A stretch of 64,000 nucleotides of DNA from Cyclobacteriaceae bacterium (GTDB lineage Bacteria > Bacteroidota > Bacteroidia > Cytophagales > Cyclobacteriaceae): positions 1 to 64,000 of the forward strand of contig JAHBTY010000004.1 in NCBI GenBank assembly GCA_019638355.1. Direction: 5' to 3'. How positions within the stretch are numbered: the stretch's first letter is position 1; every line of letters begins with the position of its first letter. A model generated the notes under the pieces. The model worked only from the letters and a program-made list of their open reading frames with translations. It did not search any database and had not been told where the DNA came from. Shown in pieces: positions 20,565 to 30,573 of the stretch. Made by a program: the position numbers and the translations under genes.

Positions 20565-21437
20565 TTGATTGTGGAAAAAGAAAGATTTCATCAGCTCATA
20601 ACCAACTACACGGCACTTTCGAAGGAAGAAGCACAAGAGGTATTTAACCTGCAACGTAATTTCCCTTATAGCCAGGTATTACACGGATTAGCGGCACGTG
20701 CCGCCCATGATAATAATCTGAACGATCAGGAACACCACCTTCATTTGAGCGCAATTTACAGCACCGATCGTTTTGTGCTCAAATCAATCATGACAGCCCC
20801 GCAACAGCCTCGAACTACAGAAGTTATAACACAACCTGAAACGACTTCTGTTGTTACACCCGAAATTATTTTTGAAACTGCATCTATTGAAACTCCATCG
20901 GGTGTTTCACTTAAAGAGCCTTCAGTTAAATCCAAAGAATTGAACGAATCCGTAAATCTGAGTGGCGATGACTTGAATAAAGCAGTAATGCAAGACATCG
21001 AAATCCTGCGCCAACGCAAAGCTCAATTCGAGAAAATGGTAAACAATCTGGAAAAAGGAATTCCGGTTTCTGAAGTACCCAAATCAAAAAAGAAGTTGGC
21101 AGACCCAGATGATGGGTTGTTGAATGAAATTAAAAGTCAAAAAAAGAAGATTAAGCCAGAAGGCGAAAAGCAAAAAGAGCAAATCGAGATCATTGATAAG
21201 TTTATTAAGGTTCAGCCCTCCATGCCTAAATTGAAGGCTACAGAAAGCCAAACCAAAAGCGACCTTTCCGAACCCAGTGTTACATATAGCGACAATATCG
21301 TTTCTGAAACCCTGGTAGAAATTCTGTTGAAACAAGGAAAGAAAGACAAGGCCATTGAGGTGCTTAAAAAGCTCATTTGGAAGTTTCCACAAAAAAAGGC
21401 TTACTTTGCGGCTCGAATTGAAGAACTGAAAAAGTAG
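20565..21437 (+). CDS. Conserved hypothetical protein with a C-terminal TPR-like helix pair
   Basis: 290 residues if the TTG at 20565 is used; the GTG at 20571 is also possible. The N-terminus (YTALSKEEAQEVFNLQRNFPYSQVLHGLAARAAHD) is helical, the middle (about 80-235) is disordered and Lys/Glu/Ser rich, and the end (VEILLKQGKKDKAIEVLKKL) looks like a TPR hairpin. It has no signal peptide. The gene sits between lptE and secG with short gaps (47 and 2 nt). Function unknown; a scaffold for envelope assembly would fit the neighbours but is inference. Confidence 0.65.
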   Translation: MIVEKERFHQLITNYTALSKEEAQEVFNLQRNFPYSQVLHGLAARAAHDNNLNDQEHHLHLSAIYSTDRFVLKSIMTAPQQPRTTEVITQPETTSVVTPEIIFETASIETPSGVSLKEPSVKSKELNESVNLSGDDLNKAVMQDIEILRQRKAQFEKMVNNLEKGIPVSEVPKSKKKLADPDDGLLNEIKSQKKKIKPEGEKQKEQIEIIDKFIKVQPSMPKLKATESQTKSDLSEPSVTYSDNIVSETLVEILLKQGKKDKAIEVLKKLIWKFPQKKAYFAARIEELKK

Positions 21438-21439
21438 TT

Positions 21440-21775
21440 ATGTATTATTCCCTGTTAATCGGCTTAGCCATTTTCTGCTCAGTATTATTGGTATTGGTAG
21501 TTTTGGCTCAAAATTCAAAAGGTGGCGGACTTTCCAACCAGTTTGGTGGCTCAGGAGCCAGCAATTTAATCGGTGTAAAAAAAACAGGCGACTTTCTAGA
21601 ACGCACAACGTGGGGCTTAGCAGTTGCTATAATGGTTATAGCATTGGCTACTAACTTTACAACCCCTAACGCTGCCAGCGAAAGCGAAATTCTACAGCGC
21701 GCACGCCAGCAAGGTGGCGGTGTAAATCTCAATCAAACCGAACAACCGGCCGCACCGGCCGATTCAACCAAATAA
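21440..21775 (+). CDS. secG: Preprotein translocase subunit SecG
   Basis: 111 residues with the two-helix SecG topology: a first transmembrane segment (LLIGLAIFCSVLLVLVVLAQ), the Gly/Ser-rich loop NSKGGGLSNQFGGSGA, the conserved FLERTTW stretch, and a second segment (GLAVAIMVIALATNF). The C-terminal tail is longer than in Escherichia coli and is Gln/Pro rich. SecG assists protein export with SecYE. It is the last gene of the operon and is followed directly by an intrinsic terminator. Confidence 0.92.
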   Translation: MYYSLLIGLAIFCSVLLVLVVLAQNSKGGGLSNQFGGSGASNLIGVKKTGDFLERTTWGLAVAIMVIALATNFTTPNAASESEILQRARQQGGGVNLNQTEQPAAPADSTK

Positions 21776-21780
21776 ACCAA

Positions 21781-21808
21781 AGCCCTCGATAAATTCGGGG
21801 GCTTTTTT
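21781..21808 (+). terminator. Intrinsic terminator after secG
   Basis: The 8-bp arms 21781-21788 and 21796-21803 (one G-U pair) flank a 7-nt loop and are followed by a run of T. It closes the miaB-secG operon. Confidence 0.8.
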
Positions 21809-21811
21809 GTT

Positions 21812-22528
21812 TCAGGCGGCTTTGGCAATTTGTTTTACCAGCAATCGCTTGGCTATCGGCATCAACGTTTTATCAAGCGGAAACTTAAGCTTCGACAATA
21901 CCAGGTACACAGAGGGATTGGGTAGTTCTGCGTATTGTCGAATCAGCGTAAGTTTCAAATGCTCGTAGGTATTACTGATGCTGCGCGGTGCCGTTAGCAA
22001 ATAGTGTGTGTGAATGCCGCGCATGAGTTCCGAACTCTGTTCAAAAAGCGTAACCTGGTAGCGATATACAGTGGTTTCCTTCTCAGGAGGCTGGGTGATG
22101 AACAAGTAACCTTCGTTGGCATACAGAGAAGTTAGACCAACGGGCGATATCTCACAACGTGATTCAACATAATCGTAAATGAAAGAACCTTCTTCCAGTG
22201 AGGACTTGAATTTGGGTAGCGCAAATTCCATAATGGACTCCAGTTCGTGCATCACGGCATCATCTTCAATCATGCGTTTGTAATTCAGTTCCAGATTTTT
22301 AAGCCCTTCCGGGGAAATTTCTTTGGGAAACGAATCGCGCAAAAGCGAATGATTGTTTTTAATCTGCAACAGGTTGCGATAGTGAAACACAAGGTCGGAC
22401 AAATAAGGGTACAACTCAACCCGTGTGAACGACTCCTTTACGCGTTTGAAGTAGGCCAATAGCTGATATTGCTTAAACTCAAAATCGATAAGGCCTTCGG
22501 TTAACCAATTGTCTTTTAAGCTTTCCAT
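21812..22528 (-). CDS. Conserved hypothetical protein
   Basis: 238 residues, no signal peptide and no membrane segment. It begins MESLKDNWLTEGLIDFEFKQ and is mostly helical in the first half, with a strand-rich centre (YLFITQPPEKETTVYRYQVTLFEQ) and a helical C-terminus. I do not recognise the family; it looks like a conserved lineage-specific protein. It converges on secG, whose terminator lies 4 nt from its stop, and is divergent from groES across 226 nt. Confidence 0.6.
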   Translation of the reverse strand: MESLKDNWLTEGLIDFEFKQYQLLAYFKRVKESFTRVELYPYLSDLVFHYRNLLQIKNNHSLLRDSFPKEISPEGLKNLELNYKRMIEDDAVMHELESIMEFALPKFKSSLEEGSFIYDYVESRCEISPVGLTSLYANEGYLFITQPPEKETTVYRYQVTLFEQSSELMRGIHTHYLLTAPRSISNTYEHLKLTLIRQYAELPNPSVYLVLSKLKFPLDKTLMPIAKRLLVKQIAKAA

Positions 22529-22606
22529 ACTGCTCTATTTTCATCCTAATTATACGAAAAAACGAGGTTTCGTGACAAACTGCCATTTTGAACGGTTGCG
22601 GTCTGC

Positions 22607-22633
22607 TTTGTCTGTCAAATTTTTTCATCTTTG
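22607..22633 (+). promoter_or_regulatory. Possible promoter upstream of groESL
   Basis: TTTG at 22607-22610 and CATCTTTG at 22626-22633 (7 of 8 matches to TAnnTTTG) are 15 nt apart, slightly short of the usual 17-19. The rest of the 226-nt gap is AT-rich. No CIRCE inverted repeat is present, so HrcA control is unlikely. Confidence 0.3.
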
Positions 22634-22754
22634 CTGCCCTTAAAGCGGAAAAAGTGGCAAAAAATACCTCTTCTATAGGCACTGGCACAGAAATCGTTCG
22701 TAGGGCGGCAGACAGTTTAAAAAAAATTGTTTAACTAAATTTTTATTAATCCAT

Positions 22755-23033
22755 ATGGCAAAAATCAACTTTAAACCTAATGAAGACCGCGTGCTTGTTG
22801 AGCCTGCGGCAGCAGAACAAAAAACAGCTTCCGGAATTATAATACCGGATACCGCAAAAGAAAAACCACAGAAAGGAAAGGTAATAGCGGTAGGCGAAGG
22901 TCTGAAAGACAAGCCTGTTACTGTTAAGGTTGGCGATCAGATTCTATATGGCAAGTATTCTGGCACCGAGATCAACATCGATGGCAAAGAATACCTCATC
23001 ATGCGCAATTCCGACATTTTTGGAACCGTTTAA
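22755..23033 (+). CDS. groES: Co-chaperonin GroES
   Basis: 92 residues, full length for the family. The sequence has the entry strand [17 protein letters not shown], the mobile loop [14 protein letters not shown] and the closing [16 protein letters not shown]. It caps the GroEL ring in the cytoplasm. groEL follows after 32 nt, so the two are cotranscribed. Confidence 0.96.
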   Translation: MAKINFKPNEDRVLVEPAAAEQKTASGIIIPDTAKEKPQKGKVIAVGEGLKDKPVTVKVGDQILYGKYSGTEINIDGKEYLIMRNSDIFGTV

Positions 23034-23059
23034 GTTTTTCATTTACAATTAAAATCTAA

Positions 23060-24694
<1,635 letters not shown>

Positions 24695-24715
24695 TAAAAT
24701 CATGTGGATTAAAGA

Positions 24716-24744
24716 AAGGCCGCGCGGTTAGCGTGGCCTTTTTT
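24716..24744 (+). terminator. Intrinsic terminator after groEL
   Basis: Ten-bp arms 24716-24725 and 24731-24740 (one G-U pair) enclose the 5-nt loop GGTTA, and a T run follows at 24739-24744. Confidence 0.85.
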
Positions 24745-24781
24745 GTTACCTTTAAACTCAGGTATTAACCCGAATGCAGTT

Positions 24782-25150
24782 ATGGTGATACATAAAACGT
24801 TTAGTGATTTTGTACTTTACCTGTACATTCATATCGCTTACGCGGATGGTAAGCTACATGCAGATGAAGAACGCGTGGTGCTCGAAAAAATGAACCGACA
24901 CTTCCCTATTGAGGGCGATCACAAAGTGCGGTACGATCAGCGCGTGAAAGAATACAACGAGATTGACAAGAATCTCCATCACGAAATCATCAAAGCCTCC
25001 TTTCTGCATTTCGATCACATCAAATTTTCGCAGCGTTATAAAATCTATGCCGACATGTACGATATCATTCATGCCGATGGTAAAGTGGAGGAGTCGGAAA
25101 CTAAAGCCGTGAATGAATTAAAAGAGATTATAGATTTGTTGAATCAGTAA
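24782..25150 (+). CDS. TerB-like domain protein
   Basis: 122 residues from the ATG at 24782. The frame extends upstream to a TTG at 24743, but that lies in the groEL terminator. The sequence is all helical with two related acidic metal-site-like motifs, AYADGKLHADEERVV near the start and HADGKVEESETKAV near the end, as in TerB/DjlA-type domains. These domains are thought to bind metal or act in membrane-linked stress complexes, but the function is unproven. Cytoplasmic, no partners evident. Confidence 0.7.
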   Translation: MVIHKTFSDFVLYLYIHIAYADGKLHADEERVVLEKMNRHFPIEGDHKVRYDQRVKEYNEIDKNLHHEIIKASFLHFDHIKFSQRYKIYADMYDIIHADGKVEESETKAVNELKEIIDLLNQ

Positions 25151-25157
25151 GAATTAC

Positions 25158-25580
25158 ATGAGAAGAAAGACTTTCGGGTTAATCACTTTTTGTTTGCTAA
25201 GTATCGCTGCTTTTAGCTCTCAGGTTGACTCAACAAATCTGCGTAAAGTGAATTTTTCTGATGACAGAACTGTTTCTCTTGAGAAGGCGCAAGTTAAAAT
25301 AGAGGCAGAAATCCAAAGGGTAGATGAACTAAATAAAACAAGATTCGTTGATTTGTATATTTGGATAGGAATTTTTGTAGCATTGGTCACTGGTGGATTT
25401 GTACTTATAACAATTAATGCAAATAGCACAGCTAAAAAGCAAGCGATTGAAGAATTGGAAAAGCTAAAAGGAACTATAGATGGGCTCGAGGCAAAAACGA
25501 TAAGCATTCAGGCCCAATTGAATGAAGCTCAAACTACACTTCAAATTTTTGAATCTTTAAAGAAGAAAGAAAATGAATAG
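25158..25580 (+). CDS. Small membrane protein with signal peptide and coiled coil
   Basis: 140 residues. There is an N-terminal signal-like segment (LITFCLLSIAAFSSQ), an extracytoplasmic stretch, one transmembrane helix (LYIWIGIFVALVTGGFVLIT) near residues 67-86, and a C-terminal coiled coil (EELEKLKGTIDGLEAKT). No known family recognised. It overlaps the next gene by 8 nt. Base composition is more AT-rich than the flanking genes, which suggests a later arrival. Confidence 0.6.
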   Translation: MRRKTFGLITFCLLSIAAFSSQVDSTNLRKVNFSDDRTVSLEKAQVKIEAEIQRVDELNKTRFVDLYIWIGIFVALVTGGFVLITINANSTAKKQAIEELEKLKGTIDGLEAKTISIQAQLNEAQTTLQIFESLKKKENE

Positions 25581-25887
25581 AGCATCAAATTTAAATCAAG
25601 AGAACGAACTCAGATTATTACTCGACAAAATTCGTGCAAACTCAGCAGTTCTCTCTGACTACCAAAGGTATGAGCAAATCCTTGGTCAAAACGGGACAAC
25701 GTCTCAACAGATGGAAATGCTGCTAAGAAGAAACGGTTTTTTTTCAATTGAGCAATATTATAATCAAAGGACAGCCGCCAAAACATTAGAAGAAAAGAGA
25801 AGAACAGATGGTGAGTTCCTCGGTGCTATGCTAGGAATTGGCGGTGGACTTCTTCTATTATGGGCTTTACTATCTGCAAAGAGATAA
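25573..25887 (+). CDS. Small hypothetical protein with C-terminal membrane segment
   Basis: 104 residues. The first 75 residues are polar and helical (LRLLLDKIRANSAVLSDYQRYEQIL). The end is a glycine-rich hydrophobic segment, LGAMLGIGGGLLLLWALLSA, followed by KR. It is translationally coupled to the preceding coiled-coil membrane protein by an 8-nt overlap, and the two are likely to work together. No function can be assigned. Confidence 0.55.
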   Translation: MNRASNLNQENELRLLLDKIRANSAVLSDYQRYEQILGQNGTTSQQMEMLLRRNGFFSIEQYYNQRTAAKTLEEKRRTDGEFLGAMLGIGGGLLLLWALLSAKR

Positions 25888-25908
25888 TAAAGATTCCAAA
25901 AATTTCAA

Positions 25909-27951
25909 TTATTCGCTTTTCTTAATCGCCACCCGATACAACATAACGGCCATCGCGACAAAGAATAATACGCCAAGTAAGTGATATCCGCCTTCGCTTA
26001 ATGATTTTACCAACCCATGCTCAGCACTTATCTCAGCGAGTCCCTTATAAATTGATTCGTTTACAGAAAGTAAAGCTACAATCACACCGGCCAAAGCTCC
26101 ACCGGCAATCAAACCGGTTGCAAACAAACTTCCTTTTCCTAAATCCTCATCGGCTTTAGCTTCTTTTCTGCGTTCGGCACGCCAATCAATCAAACCCTTA
26201 ATTCCACCACCAATTGCAATTGGTAATGTTGTTGAGAGTGGTAAGTACAAACCAATTGCAAATGCAAGAGCCTTTATGCCACACAATTCAATCATTACAG
26301 CAATAAAAACTCCCACCATTACAAATTGCCAGTCGAGGTTGTACGACAGGATACCCTTTGCAAGGGTTGCCATTAGGGTAGCCTGCGGAGCCGAATATCG
26401 TTCACTACCAATTGCATGTTCTATTCCCATGGCCCTCATGTCGGGCGTGGGCGTATCCAGCAGAATTACAACATACCCAATGGCAAGAGATGAAACAATT
26501 GCACCTATAAACAGCGCTAATTGCTGATAGCGAGGCGTAGCGCCAACCAGGTAACCTGATTTCAAATCTTGCGAAGTTGCCCCGGCATTTGCAGCTGCAA
26601 TACAAATCATGCCCCCTACTACTAAAGCAAGTGGTTCAAAAAACTGACCGCTCCAACCTACTGAGGTAAAAATTAAGCAAGTACCCATTAACGTGGCGAT
26701 TGTCATACCTGAGATCGGACTATTGCTTGAACCTACCAAACCCACAATGCGGCTGGCTACCGTTACAAAGAAAAATCCGAAGAGGATGATCAGCACACCG
26801 ATCAAAAGTTTTTGAAGGATACCATCGCCCGGAATGATTTGACTTGGCAACAAGGCGATTATCGCAACAAGAATAACACTGCCTATAATAACCACCTTAA
26901 ACGATAAATCATTTTCGGTGCGCAACACCCCAGCTTCTGATTTTTCCTTCAACGATCCAATGCTTTCGCGAAAGGAACTGATGATGGTTGGAATAGTTTT
27001 CATTAATGTGATAAAGCCACCTGCGGCAACTGCTCCGGCACCAATCTGGCGTATGTACGCGAAGTACAATGCACTGGAAGGATTGGCAAAAGTTTTCGTT
27101 ACCGGATCCCAACCTCCCTTACCACCCGCAACATTGATATCGGCTAAATAGCCGAGTCCAACCAATTGCTCGGCTACACTTTCAAAAGGAACCAAGGTAG
27201 AAAGCAAGGGAATAATTGCCCACCACGCCAACACCGAACCTGCTACCAACACACCACCAATGCGCGGCCCAATGATATAACCCACCCCTAAATATTCTGG
27301 TGTAATCTCACCGTTAATAGTAGCCGATGGCCAGAATTTGTTTACCTGGTTCGTCACAAAAGTTGGTGCTTCAGCAATAACATGAAACACTTTTTGCAAC
27401 ACCGCATACACCAACGCAACACCCATTCCCAAAAACGCGGTCTTGGCAAACTCGCCACCTTTTTCACCGGCCTGCAGTACCGATGCACAAGCGGTACCTT
27501 CCGGATATGGAAGTGTATCGTGTTCTTTCACAATCAACGATCGCCTTAACGGGATCATCATCAAAGTACCCAGCATACCGCCAAATGCTGCGAGAATAAG
27601 AATGGTTAAGTAGTTGAAGAAGTCATCGCCATTGGCACCGGGCGATAAAAACAAAAATCCCGGCAAGGTAAACACTACACCCGCTGCAATTGATTCGCCA
27701 GCAGAGCCCGTGGTTTGTATAATATTATTTTCGAGTATGGTGGTTTTTAAAAACTTGCGACCTAACGTAATGGCAATTACGGCAATGGGTATGGATGCGG
27801 ATACGGTAAGGCCAGCCTTTAACGCCAGATAAACCGTTGAACATCCAAACAGAATACCAAACAAGGCTCCAAATACTACCGACTTAACTGTAAACTCGGC
27901 TACGTTTTGCTCGGGTGCGATGTAGGGTTTGAACTTATTGGTATTGCTCAT
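25909..27951 (-). CDS. OPT-family oligopeptide transporter
   Basis: 680 residues with about 15-16 hydrophobic segments. OPT-family features include the entry LALKAGLTVSASIPIAVI, a conserved stretch HDTLPYPEGTACASVLQAGEKGG near residues 144-166, and SNSPISGMTIATL near 410. OPT carriers use proton coupling to import peptides or metal chelates through the inner membrane. The substrate cannot be read. Transcribed alone; its start is divergent from the sodium symporter across 87 nt. Confidence 0.88.
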   Translation of the reverse strand: MSNTNKFKPYIAPEQNVAEFTVKSVVFGALFGILFGCSTVYLALKAGLTVSASIPIAVIAITLGRKFLKTTILENNIIQTTGSAGESIAAGVVFTLPGFLFLSPGANGDDFFNYLTILILAAFGGMLGTLMMIPLRRSLIVKEHDTLPYPEGTACASVLQAGEKGGEFAKTAFLGMGVALVYAVLQKVFHVIAEAPTFVTNQVNKFWPSATINGEITPEYLGVGYIIGPRIGGVLVAGSVLAWWAIIPLLSTLVPFESVAEQLVGLGYLADINVAGGKGGWDPVTKTFANPSSALYFAYIRQIGAGAVAAGGFITLMKTIPTIISSFRESIGSLKEKSEAGVLRTENDLSFKVVIIGSVILVAIIALLPSQIIPGDGILQKLLIGVLIILFGFFFVTVASRIVGLVGSSNSPISGMTIATLMGTCLIFTSVGWSGQFFEPLALVVGGMICIAAANAGATSQDLKSGYLVGATPRYQQLALFIGAIVSSLAIGYVVILLDTPTPDMRAMGIEHAIGSERYSAPQATLMATLAKGILSYNLDWQFVMVGVFIAVMIELCGIKALAFAIGLYLPLSTTLPIAIGGGIKGLIDWRAERRKEAKADEDLGKGSLFATGLIAGGALAGVIVALLSVNESIYKGLAEISAEHGLVKSLSEGGYHLLGVLFFVAMAVMLYRVAIKKSE

Positions 27952-28013
27952 CGGTAGTTCGTTTTAGTTGTAATAATTTCAGGTTTCAACTTATAAAAAA
28001 ATCCTTACTTTTA

Positions 28014-28021
28014 AACCTTTG
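28014..28021 (+). promoter_or_regulatory. Possible -7 element ahead of the SSS symporter
   Basis: AACCTTTG matches TAnnTTTG at 7 of 8 positions and lies 17 nt upstream of the ATG. No good -33 element is seen. Confidence 0.3.
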
Positions 28022-28038
28022 CGGCAAACCACTTATGT

Positions 28039-29508
28039 ATGATTTATTCCGTTGTTAGCATAGTCTATCTTGTATTATTAATTGGCATTATCATTTACAA
28101 GAGTAAATCAGTAAAAGATGAAGAGGATTTTACCGTGGCTGGCAGAGGCGTGCCGGTTTATTTGCTGGTTGGTACTCTTATTTGTACCTGGATTGGTTCT
28201 GGTAGTTTATTCGGAACTGCAGGCTTAAGTTTTCGTTCAGGTTTTGGCGAACTCTGGTTCTCGGCCGGAGCCTGGATTGGTATTATCGTAATTTATTTTA
28301 TTGCCGAACGTGTACGAAAAATTTCAAAAATCACCCTAACTGATTTATTAGAACAGCGCTACAATCATACTGCACGTATTCTGGGAACAGTAACCATTAT
28401 TGTTGCATACCTGGTTATTGCAGGTTACCAGTTTAAAGGAGGCGGGCGATTTATTTCCATTCTTTCAAATGGCGAAATCAGCCTGGAAACTGGAGCCTTT
28501 ATTACCTGTGTTTTTGTAATTGCCTTTACTGCATTAGCTGGAATGGTTTCCATTGTATCGATCGATATTTTTAATGGTATTGTCATGCTGATTGCTATGG
28601 CGCTTACACTACCCTTTGCTATATCGGCACACGGTGGTGTGGATGCTGTTGTTCAAACTATTGAAACCACAAAACCTGAATATCTTTCTTTGTTTGAAGG
28701 GCACGATGCCTGGTGGATTTTAGGAGTAATCTTACCCACTTTCCTTTTATTAATGAGCGAGAGTAGCATCTACCAAAAATTTGCATCGGCCAAGGACTCC
28801 GCCTCGGCACGCAAAGCAGTTATTGGAATGTTGGTAGGTGTTGTGTTTATAGAGTTTGTGATGTGTGCGATAGCAGTGGTAGGTTTTGCAATCTATGCTA
28901 AAGATCCCCGCTTTTTTCTGGCAGATGGTTCTATTAACCGCGCCATGTCAGAAGAAATTATTTTGCGCATTGGGTTTGAGCAGGTGCCTGCACTGGTTGG
29001 TTCCATGTTGTTTGCGGCAGGTGTTGCCATTATCCTATCTACCGGTAACACATTTTTAATGGTAACCTCAACTAATTTAACTAACGACATTCTGAAGCCT
29101 TATTTTCTTAAATCAGCAGACTCGAAAAAGATTATTCGTATGCAGCAAGTCAGCATCGTTATCCTGGGCTTGCTTGCCTATGCCCTGGTTACGCAATTTG
29201 AAACTGTATTGGAGATGGCTTTCATTTCCTATACGATGATTGGTGCTTCGCTGGCGCCCGTATTGTTAGCCAGTTTTTTCTGGAAACGTGTTACGCCCGC
29301 AGGTGGTGTAGCTTCTATTCTGGCAGGTATGTTGGTGCCTGTAGTAAATAAGTTGTTGGAGGTTGGTGGTGTTTCAATCGGTGTTCTTCCAGTTGATACT
29401 GATTATGTCGCTATTCCTTCACTGGTTGCATCATTGGTTATGCTGGTGGTGGTAAGCATGCTCACCAAACCATCGCCACCCGAAAAATGGAAACCATTTT
29501 TTGAATAG
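28039..29508 (+). CDS. Sodium:solute symporter family (SSS) transporter
   Basis: 489 residues with about 13 transmembrane segments. SSS-type features include the N-terminal DFTVAGRGVPVYLLVGTLICTWIGSGSLFG, the GYQFKGGGRF segment, and a second-half SSS motif region (FAAGVAIILSTGNTFLMVTSTNLTND). Sodium-coupled import of an unidentified solute. The gene stands alone and converges on the pirin gene. Confidence 0.88.
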   Translation: MIYSVVSIVYLVLLIGIIIYKSKSVKDEEDFTVAGRGVPVYLLVGTLICTWIGSGSLFGTAGLSFRSGFGELWFSAGAWIGIIVIYFIAERVRKISKITLTDLLEQRYNHTARILGTVTIIVAYLVIAGYQFKGGGRFISILSNGEISLETGAFITCVFVIAFTALAGMVSIVSIDIFNGIVMLIAMALTLPFAISAHGGVDAVVQTIETTKPEYLSLFEGHDAWWILGVILPTFLLLMSESSIYQKFASAKDSASARKAVIGMLVGVVFIEFVMCAIAVVGFAIYAKDPRFFLADGSINRAMSEEIILRIGFEQVPALVGSMLFAAGVAIILSTGNTFLMVTSTNLTNDILKPYFLKSADSKKIIRMQQVSIVILGLLAYALVTQFETVLEMAFISYTMIGASLAPVLLASFFWKRVTPAGGVASILAGMLVPVVNKLLEVGGVSIGVLPVDTDYVAIPSLVASLVMLVVVSMLTKPSPPEKWKPFFE

Positions 29509-29515
29509 TTGTGCA

Positions 29516-30433
29516 CTAGGAAAACGCCTGTGGGGGTGGTGACGATCCTGCCGGGCGCGACTTATCATCCGGTAACGGAACAAATTCATGATTATCGTTT
29601 GGTGGTAAAATAATTCTTCCCTCCTTCCAATCGTGTTTGGCTTGTTCTATTCTTTCCTTTCGGGATGATACAAAGTTCCACCAGATAAAACGTTCGCCCA
29701 AAGGTTCGCCACCCAACAACATAAGCGTAGTTGATTCGCGTGCGATAATGATCGGATCAGCGCCAGAATTGAATACTAACATTTGCCCGGCAGTGTAGTA
29801 TCGCCCAGCTACTTCCACACTACCCTTTGCCAGGTATATTGCCCGTTCGTTATACCCTTGCGGTAATGCAAAGCGGGCACCTGCTTCCAGTACTACATGC
29901 AAGTAAAATAAAGGCGAATGCGTTTTTACTTTATTGGTTAATCCATACGCATCACCGGCAATCAATCGCATCCATACACCTTTATCGGTAAACACCGGCA
30001 ATTCTTCCTGTTGATAGTTTACAAAAGTTGGATCAGCTTCTTCATCTTTTTCGGGCAAAGCCACCCAGGTTTGAATTAATTCAAAGTTACCGGCTGCCAG
30101 CACCGAAGGATCTTCAAAGCGCTCGGAGTGTGCAATGCCTTTACCGGCCGTCATCCAATTTACTTCTCCAGGTTTTATAATTTGTTGCACACCCAAACTA
30201 TCTCGATGTGTAATTTGGCCACCAAACAAATACGAAACAGTTGATAGCCCTATGTGCGGATGTGGCAACACGTCCATATTGGAAACCTGCAATGGGTCTG
30301 CCTTTACCGGTCCACCATGATCCATAAAAATAAATGGTCCCACCATTCTGCGTTGACGAAACGGAAGAATACGTTTTACGTTCATACCTGCACCTAACGA
30401 GGCAGCGCGAGCATCAATTACCAGATCGAGCAT
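29516..30433 (-). CDS. Pirin-family bicupin protein
   Basis: 305 residues from the ATG at 30433 (MLDLVIDAR). The longer frame to 30499 adds a non-conserved 22 residues. The metal-binding N-terminal cupin shows GPFIFMDHGGPV, PHPHIGLSTVSYLF and GIAHSE, giving two His plus the His/Glu pair of pirins. The C-terminal cupin has FNSGADPIIIA and GEPLGERFIWWNFVSS. Some pirins are quercetinases, others act as regulators; nothing here decides. It converges on the SSS gene with a 7-nt gap. Confidence 0.88.
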   Translation of the reverse strand: MLDLVIDARAASLGAGMNVKRILPFRQRRMVGPFIFMDHGGPVKADPLQVSNMDVLPHPHIGLSTVSYLFGGQITHRDSLGVQQIIKPGEVNWMTAGKGIAHSERFEDPSVLAAGNFELIQTWVALPEKDEEADPTFVNYQQEELPVFTDKGVWMRLIAGDAYGLTNKVKTHSPLFYLHVVLEAGARFALPQGYNERAIYLAKGSVEVAGRYYTAGQMLVFNSGADPIIIARESTTLMLLGGEPLGERFIWWNFVSSRKERIEQAKHDWKEGRIILPPNDNHEFVPLPDDKSRPAGSSPPPQAFS

Positions 30434-30573
30434 AAAAATTTCTTTTATGCAAGAACGGTAAGAAAGCTTGTAAATGAAAATGGTATTACGTTGAAGCAAG
30501 TGTAAACATTAACACTTTGAAATGGTATTACCGCTGCCATGAAGATTTTATTATCTTTTGGGTTTTAATCTTC

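Noticed and set aside
22600-22754. CIRCE operator or sigma-54 promoter before groES
   Set aside because: No TTAGCACTC-N9-GAGTGCTAA repeat exists. TGGCAC at about 22682 has no TTGC at the right distance (GT instead of GC).
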